64,000 nucleotides of DNA from Saprospiraceae bacterium (GCA_022844565.1 JALHLK010000004.1:124001-188000), one strand, 5' to 3'; positions 1 to 9,966 are shown, counted from the first letter of the stretch. Numbers and translations: made by a program. The notes: generated from the letters alone by a model not told the origin.

Positions 1-311
1 ATATAGATGATATCAGCGAAGTCAACCTACATCAACTATTGGAAAGTGCGTTATCAGAAGAAAATTATCGACTCGCCTTGCGTATCAAGTTTTTAATAAT
101 TTTGCAGACTTTAGAGAAGAAAAAGTTTATTAGATGGAATAAATATAAAACAAATAGAAACTACATTAAAGAAATTCCTGACCTACACAAAGAATCCTTT
201 AAATCAATAGCATACAATTTTGATCAAATATGGTATGGTAAGACAATTCCAGACAGTGACCAATACCAATCGTTAGCTTTTTATTATGACAAATTTAATG
301 ATGAGCTATGA
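1..311 (+). CDS. DUF4129-type membrane protein, C-terminal end (5' truncated by window)
   Basis: The reading frame is open from the first bases of the window (codons in phase with position 3), so this is the last ~102 residues of a longer protein and no start is visible. The segment has the pattern of a DUF4129 C-terminal domain: an LLESALSEENYRLALRI helix, a K-T-N..Y stretch and a final YG near FDQIWYGK. In this family the part seen is the cytoplasmic tail after membrane helices. The stop codon overlaps the next start (ATGA), indicating translational coupling with the DUF4350, MoxR and DUF58 genes downstream. Function is unknown beyond membership of this conserved MoxR/DUF58 neighbourhood. 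Confidence 0.75.
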   Translation, partial: IDDISEVNLHQLLESALSEENYRLALRIKFLIILQTLEKKKFIRWNKYKTNRNYIKEIPDLHKESFKSIAYNFDQIWYGKTIPDSDQYQSLAFYYDKFNDEL

Positions 312-1684
312 GTAAAGATAGGTTGATATTGCTTTTAACCATCGTTGGGATTATTATTTTGCTTGTAGTAAATCTAGAGATTGTCAAAGAACTTCCAATG
401 ACATCCAGGCAAAAATATAACGTCAAATCTGAAAATCCTCTAGGCTTATCAGTCCTGTCTAAATCGCTAGAAAAGATATACGGAGGAGAAAATATTAAAG
501 TCGTAAATTCTCTAAACATATTAGATAGTATATCAGCTGAAAACACCTTACTGATCAGGTTTGGAGATAAGTACGAACCTAGTAATGACGATTTAACCAG
601 TTTGATCGAAAAAGGACTTCAAGTTATCATTGCTTCAGAGGATGTTTACATGTATGCCGATTCCTTTTCTATCTATACTAAAAGCAGGAATTATAGATAC
701 AAAGATACATTATCTATCAAACTAAACTTATCAACCATTAATAAAGAGGTAAATACCTTCATAGATACAATGATTACTTACACCCAATCAAAATTGACTT
801 TGCGTGTTTACAACGAAGAAGTCTCTGAAGCGCTCACTGGGGCAGACACTTTATTAAATCAAGACTCGCTTGAATTAGATAGTGATACACTGTATAATTA
901 CCAAGAAAGTGATTCGGTAGCAGTAAGTGAAGATGCGACAGATACTTTTGAAGATGATGATTATGATGAATACGATGAAGAAGACTATATTGAAGATGAT
1001 CTAGAATCAGATTCATTGTTTGAGATTTATTATGAAAAGTTGATCACGTCCGACTCCAATCTTATTGCCTTAGAATTGCCTATGAAAAAGGGTAAACTGA
1101 TAGTTCATACTCTACCAAGACTTTTTACCAATTTGAGTGCGCTAAATTCCAAGCTATATCTGGATCATTTTAACTACGTTTTTTCAAGGGTCAAAGCAAA
1201 GAAAGTCATCATATGGAATGAAAATAATATAGTAATTGGCGATCAAAGCAAGTTTAGTGTCTTATTGGAAAATAGGGGATTTCGAGCCGCATATTTTACT
1301 TTATTGGGAGCATTATTGGTTTATATACTTTTTGGTTTTAAACGTAGGATGCGGCCTATCAAATTGATGGTGAATAAGAAGAATACTACCTTAGGATATG
1401 TAGGTATCTTAGCCAGATTATATCAAAGTCAGAAACAGCCGCGCAAATTGATACACCAGATTCAGAAAAATTTTGAGGACTACATTCATTTTCACTACAA
1501 CCTAAAAGATTACAGCTTAGATTTGCTCTCCAAGAAAACTAAAGTTGACATAGTTTTGATAAAATCCATATACAGCGACTTTGATAGACTGGTAAAAACC
1601 AATGATTTTGATGAAGTGATGCTTATCACATTAAATAATAAAATTGCAAATTTTAAAAATCAAGCACATGATAGAAGAAGATAA
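308..1684 (+). CDS. DUF4350-domain membrane protein of the MoxR/DUF58 operon
   Basis: A 458-residue protein with an N-terminal hydrophobic helix (about residues 5-22), a soluble DUF4350-like region (SENPLGLSVLSKSLEKIYGG, then LLIRFGDKYEP), and a second membrane helix near residues 325-345 (LLGALLVYILFGF followed by KRRMRP, consistent with a cytoplasmic tail). Between them, about residues 215-235, is a strongly acidic Asp/Glu-rich insert that is not typical of the fold and may be a flexible linker. It overlaps the upstream DUF4129 gene by 4 bp and the downstream MoxR gene by 17 bp. Proteins of this family are thought to bind a small ligand in the extracytoplasmic domain; the actual role is unknown. 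The family call rests on pattern and context. Confidence 0.75.
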   Translation: MSKDRLILLLTIVGIIILLVVNLEIVKELPMTSRQKYNVKSENPLGLSVLSKSLEKIYGGENIKVVNSLNILDSISAENTLLIRFGDKYEPSNDDLTSLIEKGLQVIIASEDVYMYADSFSIYTKSRNYRYKDTLSIKLNLSTINKEVNTFIDTMITYTQSKLTLRVYNEEVSEALTGADTLLNQDSLELDSDTLYNYQESDSVAVSEDATDTFEDDDYDEYDEEDYIEDDLESDSLFEIYYEKLITSDSNLIALELPMKKGKLIVHTLPRLFTNLSALNSKLYLDHFNYVFSRVKAKKVIIWNENNIVIGDQSKFSVLLENRGFRAAYFTLLGALLVYILFGFKRRMRPIKLMVNKKNTTLGYVGILARLYQSQKQPRKLIHQIQKNFEDYIHFHYNLKDYSLDLLSKKTKVDIVLIKSIYSDFDRLVKTNDFDEVMLITLNNKIANFKNQAHDRRR

Positions 1685-2747
1685 TGTTTTAGTGCCGGAA
1701 GATGGACAAGCTATAGAAATAACGCCAAATGAAGAAATCGTAGATATTCCGGAAACTGAAGAAATTGAACAAAGTGTTTCGCCTTTCACTGAAGAAAATG
1801 AATACAATGAGTTGCGTGAAAAACTAGCGCAAGTGATGGCAGAATGTCGAAAAATAGTCGTAGGCCAAGACGATATCGTAGAACTGATGTTGATTTGTTT
1901 GGTTTGTGAAGGTCATATTTTATTAGAAGGTGTACCAGGGGTTGCCAAAACATTGGTGGCTAAGACATTTGCAAAAACGATTGACTCAGAATTTTCTAGA
2001 ATTCAGTTTACTCCAGACTTGATGCCATCGGATATCATTGGTACCTCTATTTTTAATCCATCTGACGGACAATTTACATTTAAAAGGGGACCAGTATTTT
2101 CTAATGTCATATTAATCGATGAAATCAATCGATCTCCCGCTAAAACCCAATCCGCACTCTTCGAAGTAATGGAAGAAAAACAAATATCTTATGATGGGAA
2201 AACCTATCAAATGAAGTTTCCTTATATCGTGGTGGCTACGCAAAACCCAGTTGAGCAGGAGGGTACCTACAGTCTTCCCGAGGCTCAGTTAGACCGCTTT
2301 CTTATGAAAATTATTATCAACTATCCATCATTTGAAAATGAATTGATGATTTTAGAGCGATTCAAATCTGAGTTAGGTAAAGTAGATCTTTCTGAAGTAA
2401 ATGCGATACTTAATGTGGATGATTTGAGATATTTGCAAGTCAAAACGAAGGAAATAGAAGTAAGTAATGATTTACTCCATTACATAGTAAAGTTAGTTCA
2501 CGAGACGAGGAATCACCCAGATATTTACCTAGGAGCCTCACCAAGAGCATCTTTAGCTATCCTAAAAACGGTGAAAATGGCTGCTATTTTGAGAGGAAGG
2601 AGTTTTGTAATCCCCGATGATATTCAGTATTTACTCCCACTTATTTTGGGACACAGAATCATCCTTACACCCGAAGCAGAGATCTCGGGTAAAACCCCGT
2701 ATACCGTGATAAATGACATCGTAAAAACAGTAGAAGTACCGAGATAA
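1668..2747 (+). CDS. MoxR-family AAA+ ATPase
   Basis: A cytoplasmic AAA+ ATPase of the MoxR family, thought to act as a chaperone for maturation of partner proteins, often of the DUF58/VWA type. Visible motifs are Walker A GVPGVAKT, Walker B VILIDEINRSP, sensor 1 VATQNPVEQEGTYSLPEAQ and the C-terminal lid GASPRAS. I take the ATG at 1668 (MIEEDNVLVPED) and not the TTG at 1644, because it follows the upstream frame with only a 17-bp overlap. The first ~45 residues are acidic and lie before the conserved core, as a non-conserved extension. It is followed after 11 bp by the DUF58 gene, the usual MoxR partner. About 359 residues, normal for the family. Confidence 0.93.
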   Translation: MIEEDNVLVPEDGQAIEITPNEEIVDIPETEEIEQSVSPFTEENEYNELREKLAQVMAECRKIVVGQDDIVELMLICLVCEGHILLEGVPGVAKTLVAKTFAKTIDSEFSRIQFTPDLMPSDIIGTSIFNPSDGQFTFKRGPVFSNVILIDEINRSPAKTQSALFEVMEEKQISYDGKTYQMKFPYIVVATQNPVEQEGTYSLPEAQLDRFLMKIIINYPSFENELMILERFKSELGKVDLSEVNAILNVDDLRYLQVKTKEIEVSNDLLHYIVKLVHETRNHPDIYLGASPRASLAILKTVKMAAILRGRSFVIPDDIQYLLPLILGHRIILTPEAEISGKTPYTVINDIVKTVEVPR

Positions 2748-2758
2748 TCTTAAAATCC

Positions 2759-4087
2759 GTGAAAAGAATTTACATCAAGGATAGGTTTTATTACATCATT
2801 GCGATAGTTGGAATACTTTTCGCAATGTCTACTTTGTTTTCATTTTTGTACTATATGGCGGTAGGTACTCTGATCATTCTATTGGGATTATGTGTCTATG
2901 AAGTGGTAAAATTATATCAACTATTGCCCAAAATCCATATATCTAGGGCTTTACATCCAAAATTATCATTGGGGGATGACTACCAGATAAAATATTTTCT
3001 AGAAAACAAATCCAGTCAAGTAGTTAAAATCACTCTTTTTGACGAGTTTCCTGAGCAGTTGCAGCAAAGACAAGCCATCGGTAGCTATTACCTTGGAGAG
3101 CAAAGTGATCTTGAGGCGCAACACCAAATTTGTCCTAAACTCAGAGGCCAATTTGAGTTTAAGAATATGATAGCATACATATCACGCCCAACTACGCAAT
3201 TAATGGAAATTAGAAAGGATTTCATAGCCAATGAGACCATCAAAGTGGTGCCCAGCATTCTCCAAATGAAAAAGTATAGTCTTTACACTTTGAAAAGGGC
3301 AAGCCATCTTGTAGGTCTCAAAAAAATCAGAACAATAGGAGAAAATGATGAATTTGAATTGATCAGAAACTACCAGCAGGGGGATAATATGAAATCCATA
3401 AATTGGAAAGCAACTTCTAGAACCAATACATTGATGGTCAATCAATTTCAAGATACAAGATCACAAGAAGTAATCAGCATCATCGATAAGGGCCGCACCA
3501 TGGAGATGCCCTTTAACGGCCTTTCTTTACTAGATTACGCGATAAATAGTGCTTTGGTAATCAGCAATATGGTACTCCAGAAATCTGACAAAGCAGGATT
3601 GATAACCTTTTCTAAAAACATCGACACGTTCTTCAAATCTGACTCAAAAACCAACCAGCTGCAACTCATAATGGAGTATCTTTATGCTCAAAAAACTAAC
3701 TTTTCAGAACATAATTTCGAACTCTTAAACAATACTTTGCATAGAAAAGTAAGTAGGAGAAGTATCATCTTTTTGTATACCAATTTTGAAAACTTAGTAG
3801 AGGTTGAAAGAAATATCCGTTTTATCGAAATGATTAACAAAAACCACGTTTTGGTACTGATCAATTTTATCAATACCGAATTAGAACAAAGTATTGAGGA
3901 GCAAAATACCTACCAACTAGAACAAGTATACACCACTGCTATAGCCCAAAAAATCTATTATGAAAGATATGCCATTGAGATATTACTGAAAAAACGAGGC
4001 ATTCAATGTATATTTACCAAACCAGAAAACCTAAATATTAATGTGATCAATAAGTATTTGGAGATTAAGGCGAAAAGGACAGGGTAA
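2759..4087 (+). CDS. DUF58-domain protein
   Basis: A 442-residue protein starting at a GTG. Two adjacent hydrophobic helices at about residues 10-50 anchor it in the inner membrane. The DUF58 signature is FELIRNYQQGDNMKSINWKA at about residues 199-218, followed by a VWA-like region with ISIIDKGRTMEMP in place of the canonical D-x-S-x-S metal site, so metal binding may be weakened. DUF58 proteins are usual partners of MoxR ATPases in gene clusters linked to envelope or extracellular matrix functions. It is the last gene of the operon; the next gene is convergent 50 bp away. Confidence 0.9.
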   Translation: MKRIYIKDRFYYIIAIVGILFAMSTLFSFLYYMAVGTLIILLGLCVYEVVKLYQLLPKIHISRALHPKLSLGDDYQIKYFLENKSSQVVKITLFDEFPEQLQQRQAIGSYYLGEQSDLEAQHQICPKLRGQFEFKNMIAYISRPTTQLMEIRKDFIANETIKVVPSILQMKKYSLYTLKRASHLVGLKKIRTIGENDEFELIRNYQQGDNMKSINWKATSRTNTLMVNQFQDTRSQEVISIIDKGRTMEMPFNGLSLLDYAINSALVISNMVLQKSDKAGLITFSKNIDTFFKSDSKTNQLQLIMEYLYAQKTNFSEHNFELLNNTLHRKVSRRSIIFLYTNFENLVEVERNIRFIEMINKNHVLVLINFINTELEQSIEEQNTYQLEQVYTTAIAQKIYYERYAIEILLKKRGIQCIFTKPENLNINVINKYLEIKAKRTG

Positions 4088-4137
4088 ATTCTCACAACTT
4101 TACTAGCTATGTGATCTCTTATCTCGAAAATTTTGAC

Positions 4138-5646
4138 CTACACCTCCTCCCACTCAAACCCATCAATCTCTTTCGATTCTTTATTGTAATTTACACCGAT
4201 AGCAAATAATTTTTTACCTGATCCCTTAAATGGATGGAGATATCCTTTTTCGTGTATTTGATTCAATGCTTCGTGAGCTGACTTACCTAATTTGAACTCA
4301 AAGCAATAGATGCTATTGTCATTTATAACCAAGGCATCGCACCGACCTTTGTGTGTATGAACTTCACTCAAAACAAACTCACCCATTAAAGAAAAAGTCA
4401 GGTGGATGATGGCATGAAATATAACTTCTTTTTCCTTTGCCATAAAGTCGTAAGGGAGAGTAGAAAAGAGGATATTAAGCTGTTCTCTTAATGCTTTAAA
4501 GTCGTGAGTTTTGAAGGCCTTATGAAGTGATAACAATAAGGAAGCTGGGTCTTGGGCTGGACTTTCTCTATATGTTCTCCACAGAAACTCATTAAATGAG
4601 TCTTCAACTTCTTTATTTGGGAAGCGCATTTGATAGTAACCTGGCCCTACTTCATCTCCGAATGTAATATATCCAGTCTGATACAATAAAACTTTATAAT
4701 CTAGATCGTTAATATTATAGCTATCTAATGAAGAGACTTTTGCTTTGAAATTTTCGATATCGTAGGTTTCTTCCTTTTTTAGAAGTTTTCCCAAAAATGC
4801 TGGATGACCAGTCTGATACCAATAATTATAAAATTCTTTTGTGTCGAAATAATTCAAAAGCGAAAAAGGGTTATAAATCCTAATTTTACGATCCCAAGTA
4901 TAGCCATTGTACCACTGTTTTATTTGGTGTACATCAAGTTCTTTCAATTCCTCTTTAAAATAAGAGGTGAGTTCATTTTCGGTTATACCACAAATTCCTC
5001 CATAATTGGAGTGTACAGAAATGTCTTTGAGATGATTGAGATCTGAAAAAATACTAACCTTCGAAAACTTAGAAACCCCTGTAATAAAAAGTAATCTTAT
5101 TGAACCATCTAAATCTTTGAGAACGGAATAAAAACTTTTTAATAAAGCTCTATTCATTTCAGCTTTACCATCATCTTCACCAAGGTAATCTATGATAGGT
5201 TTGTCATATTCATCAATAAGTATGACAACTTTACCAAATTTTTGATCAAGATTTCGAATTAGTTCTTTAAATTTTTGATCAAAAGCTGTATGAGATATAT
5301 TTATACCAAAATTAAGTGCAATTTCATCCAATGCAAAATGTATCGCATTTTCTAGCCCAATCGTTTTTTCCCCAATATTGCTAAATGATAGTCGTATTAC
5401 CGGATTTGTAACTGACCAATCCCATTCGTCATAAATAAAAGTACCTTTAAAAAGCTCCTTACTCCCTTTGAATAATTCATCAATGGTCGAAATTAAAAGA
5501 GATTTTCCAAATCGACGGGGTCTTGATAAGAAATAAATACCAGCTTCATTTGTAAGTCGCTGAATGTATGGAGTCTTGTCAACATAAACAAAATCACCTT
5601 CTATCAACTTTCTAAAATCTTGTATGCCAATTGGATATTTTTGCAT
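4138..5646 (-). CDS. AAA-ATPase-like protein with C-terminal PD-(D/E)XK nuclease-like domain
   Basis: A 502-residue protein of the AAA-ATPase-like/DUF1703 (PDDEXK_9) type, common in many copies in Bacteroidota genomes. The N-terminus has the family hallmark GIQDFRKLIEGDFVYVDKT, then a P-loop SRPRRFGKSLL, Walker B-like VVILIDEYDKP, and FITGVSKFSKVSIFSDLNHL. The C-terminus (about residues 430-455) carries the nuclease-like pattern GRCDALV followed by CFEFKLGK, matching the D...E-x-K core. It stands alone between convergent and divergent neighbours. The many-copy distribution of the family suggests lateral or selfish spread, but no biochemical role is established. A Bacteroidota-type promoter lies 20 bp upstream of the start. 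Confidence 0.88.
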   Translation of the reverse strand: MQKYPIGIQDFRKLIEGDFVYVDKTPYIQRLTNEAGIYFLSRPRRFGKSLLISTIDELFKGSKELFKGTFIYDEWDWSVTNPVIRLSFSNIGEKTIGLENAIHFALDEIALNFGINISHTAFDQKFKELIRNLDQKFGKVVILIDEYDKPIIDYLGEDDGKAEMNRALLKSFYSVLKDLDGSIRLLFITGVSKFSKVSIFSDLNHLKDISVHSNYGGICGITENELTSYFKEELKELDVHQIKQWYNGYTWDRKIRIYNPFSLLNYFDTKEFYNYWYQTGHPAFLGKLLKKEETYDIENFKAKVSSLDSYNINDLDYKVLLYQTGYITFGDEVGPGYYQMRFPNKEVEDSFNEFLWRTYRESPAQDPASLLLSLHKAFKTHDFKALREQLNILFSTLPYDFMAKEKEVIFHAIIHLTFSLMGEFVLSEVHTHKGRCDALVINDNSIYCFEFKLGKSAHEALNQIHEKGYLHPFKGSGKKLFAIGVNYNKESKEIDGFEWEEV

Positions 5647-5665
5647 TAAAGCACTAAATTTAACA

Positions 5666-5673
5666 CAAAGATA
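5666..5673 (-). promoter_or_regulatory. -7 promoter element TATCTTTG
   Basis: On the minus strand this reads TATCTTTG, matching the Bacteroidota -7 consensus TAnnTTTG, with the ATG of the AAA/PD-(D/E)XK gene about 20 bp downstream. No clear -33 TTTG box was found at the usual spacing. Confidence 0.5.
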
Positions 5674-5879
5674 AACTATTTTAAGAGATATTAAACTGAC
5701 AATTTATGTGCTGTAAAGCTAATAGGGAGAAATTAAAAACTTTTTTTTTCACATATTACTAGCTGTTTAAAGCACAAAACTTATTTGCTTTTGTAATATA
5801 ATAATTGTGGTCAATCTAATTTAATGTCATTTATAATAAATATTTAATATAATAAAACAAATGATTCCCACGTCTTTAT

Positions 5880-5887
5880 TACCTTTG
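5880..5887 (+). promoter_or_regulatory. -7 promoter element TACCTTTG for ppk
   Basis: TACCTTTG matches the Bacteroidota TAnnTTTG element and lies 18 bp before the ppk ATG. The 259-bp divergent spacer (5647-5905) is extremely AT-rich, and this is the only recognisable forward signal in it. Confidence 0.5.
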
Positions 5888-5905
5888 TAAACAATAATAC
5901 AAGCT

Positions 5906-7990
5906 ATGAATCCATACATTCACCGAGATATAAGTTGGCTAGATTTTAATTATCGGGTTCTACAAGAAGCTAAAGATAAGTCTGTACCCTTGTTAGAAAG
6001 ACTTAAATTCATCGCAATTTATTCCTCAAATCTTGAAGAGTTCTTTAGGGTAAGGGTAGCAGGGCACAGAAATTTGGTCAGAATGGGTAAAAAGGCCCAA
6101 AAAGAATTAGGCAATGATCCTTCAAAAGTATTGGATGAAATTTTAAAAACGGTCAATGAGCAACAAGAAGAGTTTTCACTTATCTTCGAGAGTCAAATAG
6201 TCCCTGAATTAGCAAAACATAACATCACCATCCTAAGACGTGCTGCGCTTAATGCCGAACAGCTCGAATTTATTGAAACTTACTTTAATGATTTAGTTAT
6301 ACCTTACATTCAGCCCATCGTCCTTATGGGTAAAAAAGTAAAGCCTTTCTTAAATAATGGTGCATTGTATCTTGCATTATACTTAAGAGAAAAAGAAACA
6401 AAAGCCACTGAATATGCTATTGTAAAGGTGCCTTCGGATTTTGTACCTAGATTCTTAGTTCTTCCTTCTAAGAAGTCAAATGTGCATGAAGTAATACTAT
6501 TAGGTGATTTGGTAAGGCATAATATTACCTCCATTTTTCCAGGATATGATATTATTGATTCATTTTCTATAAAATTAACAAGAGATGCAGAGTTGTATTT
6601 AGAGGAAGATGAAGATAGTCGAGATTTTATTAAAAAACTAAGAAATAGCTTATTAAAGCGAAATGTTGGTCCAGCATCAAGGTTGGTATATGACCGTACG
6701 ATGCCAAGGAAAATGTTGGAATATTTTATGAATGTATTTGAATTGTCGAGTTATGATTTGCTTCCAGAAGGTCGATATCATAATAATTCAGATTTTTTTA
6801 AATTTCCAGATTTCGGTTTAACACAATTAAAAGACCCAGAATTGCCACCTATCTCTATTACAGATTTAGAAGAAGCGGATAATATTTTTGAGAAAATTGC
6901 AGAAAAGGATTATTTAATCCATGTCCCTTACCACTCGTATGACAGTGTGATAAAGTTTTTTGAAGACGCAGCAATTGACCCTACGGTGACCCATATCAAA
7001 ATCGTACAGTACAGAGTTGCAAGTAAAAGCAAAATCATGGAGGCACTCAAAACTGCTGTAAAAAATGGTAAGCAAGTAAGTGCTTTTATAGAGCTCAAGG
7101 CACGATTTGATGAAGAAGCCAATTTAAAATGGGGAGAATTTTTAGAAAAGGCGGGTGTAAGTGTTTATTACTCTATGCCAGGACTCAAGGTTCATTCTAA
7201 GTTGGCCTTAATTAGAAAGAGCGAGGAGGGTATTCCAAAGTTTTTTGCTTATTATAGCACTGGAAATTTTCATGAAGGTACAGCGAAAATATACAGTGAT
7301 ATCGGAATTTTTACAGCTAATGAAAAATTAAATAGTGAAGCCGCCAGACTCTTTTCCTATTTAGAAACGAAGCAAAATCCAAGCAAGCCGTTTGATTTAC
7401 TAGGTGTTGGTACATTTAATCTTAAAGAAAAGTTTATCAAATTAGTAAAGCGCGAAATTAAGAATGCTCAAGATGGTAAAAGTGCTTCATGCTTACTGAA
7501 GATGAATACGCTGGAAGATACTGAAATGATTGATTTACTTTATGAGGCAAGCAGTGCTGGTGTTAAAATACAATTGATCATTAGAGGAGCATGTAGTCTG
7601 ATACCAGGTATAAAAGGATTATCAGAAAATATAGAAGCACGGTCAATCGTTGATCGTTTTTTAGAACATGCCCGTATTTTTTCTTTTGAAAATGATGGAA
7701 ACCGTGAAATTTTCTTTTCATCTGCAGATTGGATGGTAAGAAATCTACACCATCGGATCGAAACTTTAGTACCTATTTTGTCACCAGAGATCATCAAGAT
7801 TGTCAATACAACCATGAGGATACAAATGAATGACAACATCAAAGCTAGGATCATTGATTCAAAGAAAAATAACCAATATGTCAAAACGGATGCTGACCTT
7901 GCCGTCCGAGCGCAAGTAGAGACTTATTTTTACTTAAAACGCCAAATGGAATACCAAAATTTATTAAAAATTAAAGAACAAACACATTAA
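5906..7990 (+). CDS. ppk1: Polyphosphate kinase 1
   Basis: PPK1 reversibly transfers the terminal phosphate of ATP onto polyphosphate chains. The 694-residue length is normal. The N-terminal domain begins with HRDISWLDFNYRVLQEA, the usual PPK1 start. The phospholipase D-like catalytic domain holds the autophosphorylated histidine, His430 in KVHSKLAL, and the second conserved histidine, His588 in FLEHARIF. YYSTGNFHEGTAKIYSD and HRIETLVPI are further family motifs. The purB start lies 1 bp after the stop, so the two are probably co-transcribed. No truncation is seen. Confidence 0.96.
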   Translation: MNPYIHRDISWLDFNYRVLQEAKDKSVPLLERLKFIAIYSSNLEEFFRVRVAGHRNLVRMGKKAQKELGNDPSKVLDEILKTVNEQQEEFSLIFESQIVPELAKHNITILRRAALNAEQLEFIETYFNDLVIPYIQPIVLMGKKVKPFLNNGALYLALYLREKETKATEYAIVKVPSDFVPRFLVLPSKKSNVHEVILLGDLVRHNITSIFPGYDIIDSFSIKLTRDAELYLEEDEDSRDFIKKLRNSLLKRNVGPASRLVYDRTMPRKMLEYFMNVFELSSYDLLPEGRYHNNSDFFKFPDFGLTQLKDPELPPISITDLEEADNIFEKIAEKDYLIHVPYHSYDSVIKFFEDAAIDPTVTHIKIVQYRVASKSKIMEALKTAVKNGKQVSAFIELKARFDEEANLKWGEFLEKAGVSVYYSMPGLKVHSKLALIRKSEEGIPKFFAYYSTGNFHEGTAKIYSDIGIFTANEKLNSEAARLFSYLETKQNPSKPFDLLGVGTFNLKEKFIKLVKREIKNAQDGKSASCLLKMNTLEDTEMIDLLYEASSAGVKIQLIIRGACSLIPGIKGLSENIEARSIVDRFLEHARIFSFENDGNREIFFSSADWMVRNLHHRIETLVPILSPEIIKIVNTTMRIQMNDNIKARIIDSKKNNQYVKTDADLAVRAQVETYFYLKRQMEYQNLLKIKEQTH

Positions 7991-7991
7991 T

Positions 7992-9323
7992 ATGCTTTTA
8001 GCAATTTCACCCATTGACGGTAGATACGCATCTAAAACAAATGAACTAAGCGTGTATTTTTCAGAGTTTGCATTGATAAAATATCGTGTGTACGTTGAAA
8101 TCGAATATTTTAAAGCCTTAGTTGATTTAGATTTGCCTCAATTAGCAGGTGTCGATTCAAAAAATTTGGTTTATCTGGATAATATTATCAATAACTTTTC
8201 TATTTCTGATGCCGAAAAAATTAAAGAAATTGAAAAAACGACCAATCACGATGTAAAGGCAGTAGAATATTTTATCAAAGACCATTTTGAAAGGCTGGGC
8301 CTAACGGAGTACATGGAGTTTATCCACTTTGGCTTAACCTCTCAAGATATCAATAATACTTCTTTCCCTTTGATGATTAAGCATGCATCAGAAAGGGTTA
8401 TGATACCTCAAATCAATGGACTCATTGACCGACTAGAGCAATTAGTGATAGAATATGAAGGTATACCTATGTTGGCCCGAACCCACGGACAAGCTGCTTC
8501 TCCTACGACACTGGGTAAAGAATTTGCAGTTTTCGTAGAGCGCTTAAAAACTCAAGTCAATACGATTAATTCTATCGGATTTAAAGCAAAATTTGGAGGA
8601 GCTACAGGCAATTTAAATGCACATAAAGTGACGTTTCCCAACGAAGATTGGATCAAATTTGCCAACAAGTTTGTTCAATCCCTAGGGTTAGAAAGACTAC
8701 AAAAGACTACCCAAATCGAACATTATGATCAATTGGCAGCTTTGTGTCATGCTTATATGCGATTTAATACAATTTTGATCGACCTATCTAGAGATATTTG
8801 GACATACATTTCCATGGATTATTTTAAACAAAAAGTAGTAAAGGACGAAGTAGGTTCAAGTGCAATGCCCCATAAAGTCAATCCCATTGATTTTGAAAAT
8901 GCAGAAGGAAATCTAGGAATGGCCAATTCAATTTTTGATCATCTAGCAAATAAATTGCCCATCTCGCGTTTGCAAAGAGATCTTACAGATAGTACAGTTT
9001 TGAGAAATATAGGTGTTCCATTTGCGCATACTTTGATTTCATTATCTTCACTTATTAAAGGCTTAAGTAAGTTGCAATTGAATGCCCAGAAAATGGACGA
9101 TGACCTCGAACAAAATTGGGCTGTCGTAGCAGAAGCCATACAAAATATACTCCGACGCGAGCATTACCCCAAACCGTACGAAGCCCTCAAAGAGCTCACT
9201 CGTGGTAAAACCTCAATTACTAAAGAAGATATTCAGTATTTTATACAAAATTTGGCTGTCTCAGATGTAATAAAAGAAGAATTGATGGCTATAAGTCCTC
9301 AGAATTATTTAGGTTATTATTAA
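7992..9323 (+). CDS. purB: Adenylosuccinate lyase
   Basis: PurB cleaves SAICAR to AICAR and adenylosuccinate to AMP in purine synthesis. This is the E. coli-like form, recognisable from AISPIDGRYASKT at the N-terminus. The fumarase/aspartase superfamily signature GSSAMPHKVNPIDFENAEGN lies around residues 288-307 and contains the catalytic serine. ARTHGQAASPTTLGKE holds the conserved histidine, and FGLTSQDINNT is a second active-site strand. Its 443 residues are slightly shorter than the E. coli enzyme (456). It is tightly coupled to ppk1 upstream. purC, whose product supplies SAICAR, lies elsewhere in the window. Confidence 0.96.
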   Translation: MLLAISPIDGRYASKTNELSVYFSEFALIKYRVYVEIEYFKALVDLDLPQLAGVDSKNLVYLDNIINNFSISDAEKIKEIEKTTNHDVKAVEYFIKDHFERLGLTEYMEFIHFGLTSQDINNTSFPLMIKHASERVMIPQINGLIDRLEQLVIEYEGIPMLARTHGQAASPTTLGKEFAVFVERLKTQVNTINSIGFKAKFGGATGNLNAHKVTFPNEDWIKFANKFVQSLGLERLQKTTQIEHYDQLAALCHAYMRFNTILIDLSRDIWTYISMDYFKQKVVKDEVGSSAMPHKVNPIDFENAEGNLGMANSIFDHLANKLPISRLQRDLTDSTVLRNIGVPFAHTLISLSSLIKGLSKLQLNAQKMDDDLEQNWAVVAEAIQNILRREHYPKPYEALKELTRGKTSITKEDIQYFIQNLAVSDVIKEELMAISPQNYLGYY

Positions 9324-9382
9324 ATTTTTTATTTGTGATAACATGATTAGTTATTTATAAATTTTCTCAATTTTTCTTCTAA

Positions 9383-9961
9383 ATGGAAAAAGATATAGAG
9401 ACTTTCTCCCCGCAAAACAGTCAAGAATGGCGAAAATGGCTTGAGGAAAATCATAGTATTAAGAACTCTATTTGGCTTATTTATTATAAAAAAAAGTCAA
9501 AAATTCCATCAATTGAATACAATGAGGCAGTTGATCAAGCCCTTTGTTTTGGTTGGATAGATAGCAAATCAAAACCAATAGATGATGAAAAATATATGCA
9601 ATTTTTTTCTAAGCGAAAACCCAAAAGTGTATGGTCTAAAATTAATAAAAATAAAATAGAGCGATTAACATCGGAAGGTCTAATGTCACAAGCGGGGTTG
9701 GATATCATTCAGATTGCAAAAGAAAATGGATCATGGTTTATTCTTGACGATGCTGAATCGCTAATTATTCCCCAAGATCTATCAATAGAATTAGATAAGA
9801 ATCCGCTTGCCAAAGATTATTTCATCAACCTTAGTAGGTCAAATAAACGAAACATACTACAGTGGTTAGTCTTAGCTAAGCGAGCCGAAACTAGACAAAA
9901 TAGGATTAAGGAGATAGTTGATCTCGCAAATTTGGGTAGGAAACCGAAGCAATTTGGGTGA
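9383..9961 (+). CDS. YdeI/OmpD-associated (OmdA) family protein
   Basis: A 192-residue soluble protein with the YdeI/OmdA pattern: SQEWRKWLEENH, then YNEAVDQALCFGWIDSKSKP and KPKSVWSKINKNKIERL. The C-terminal part, LSRSNKRNILQWLVLAKRAETRQNRIKEIV, is the characteristic basic helical tail. Family members are annotated as bacteriocin-protection or OmpD-associated, but their biochemical activity is not firmly known. It is preceded by a 59-bp AT-rich gap after purB and ends exactly where the left tandem-repeat array begins. A second protein with a related C-terminal domain is encoded at 19702-20364. Confidence 0.85.
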   Translation: MEKDIETFSPQNSQEWRKWLEENHSIKNSIWLIYYKKKSKIPSIEYNEAVDQALCFGWIDSKSKPIDDEKYMQFFSKRKPKSVWSKINKNKIERLTSEGLMSQAGLDIIQIAKENGSWFILDDAESLIIPQDLSIELDKNPLAKDYFINLSRSNKRNILQWLVLAKRAETRQNRIKEIVDLANLGRKPKQFG

Positions 9962-9966
9962 TTATA

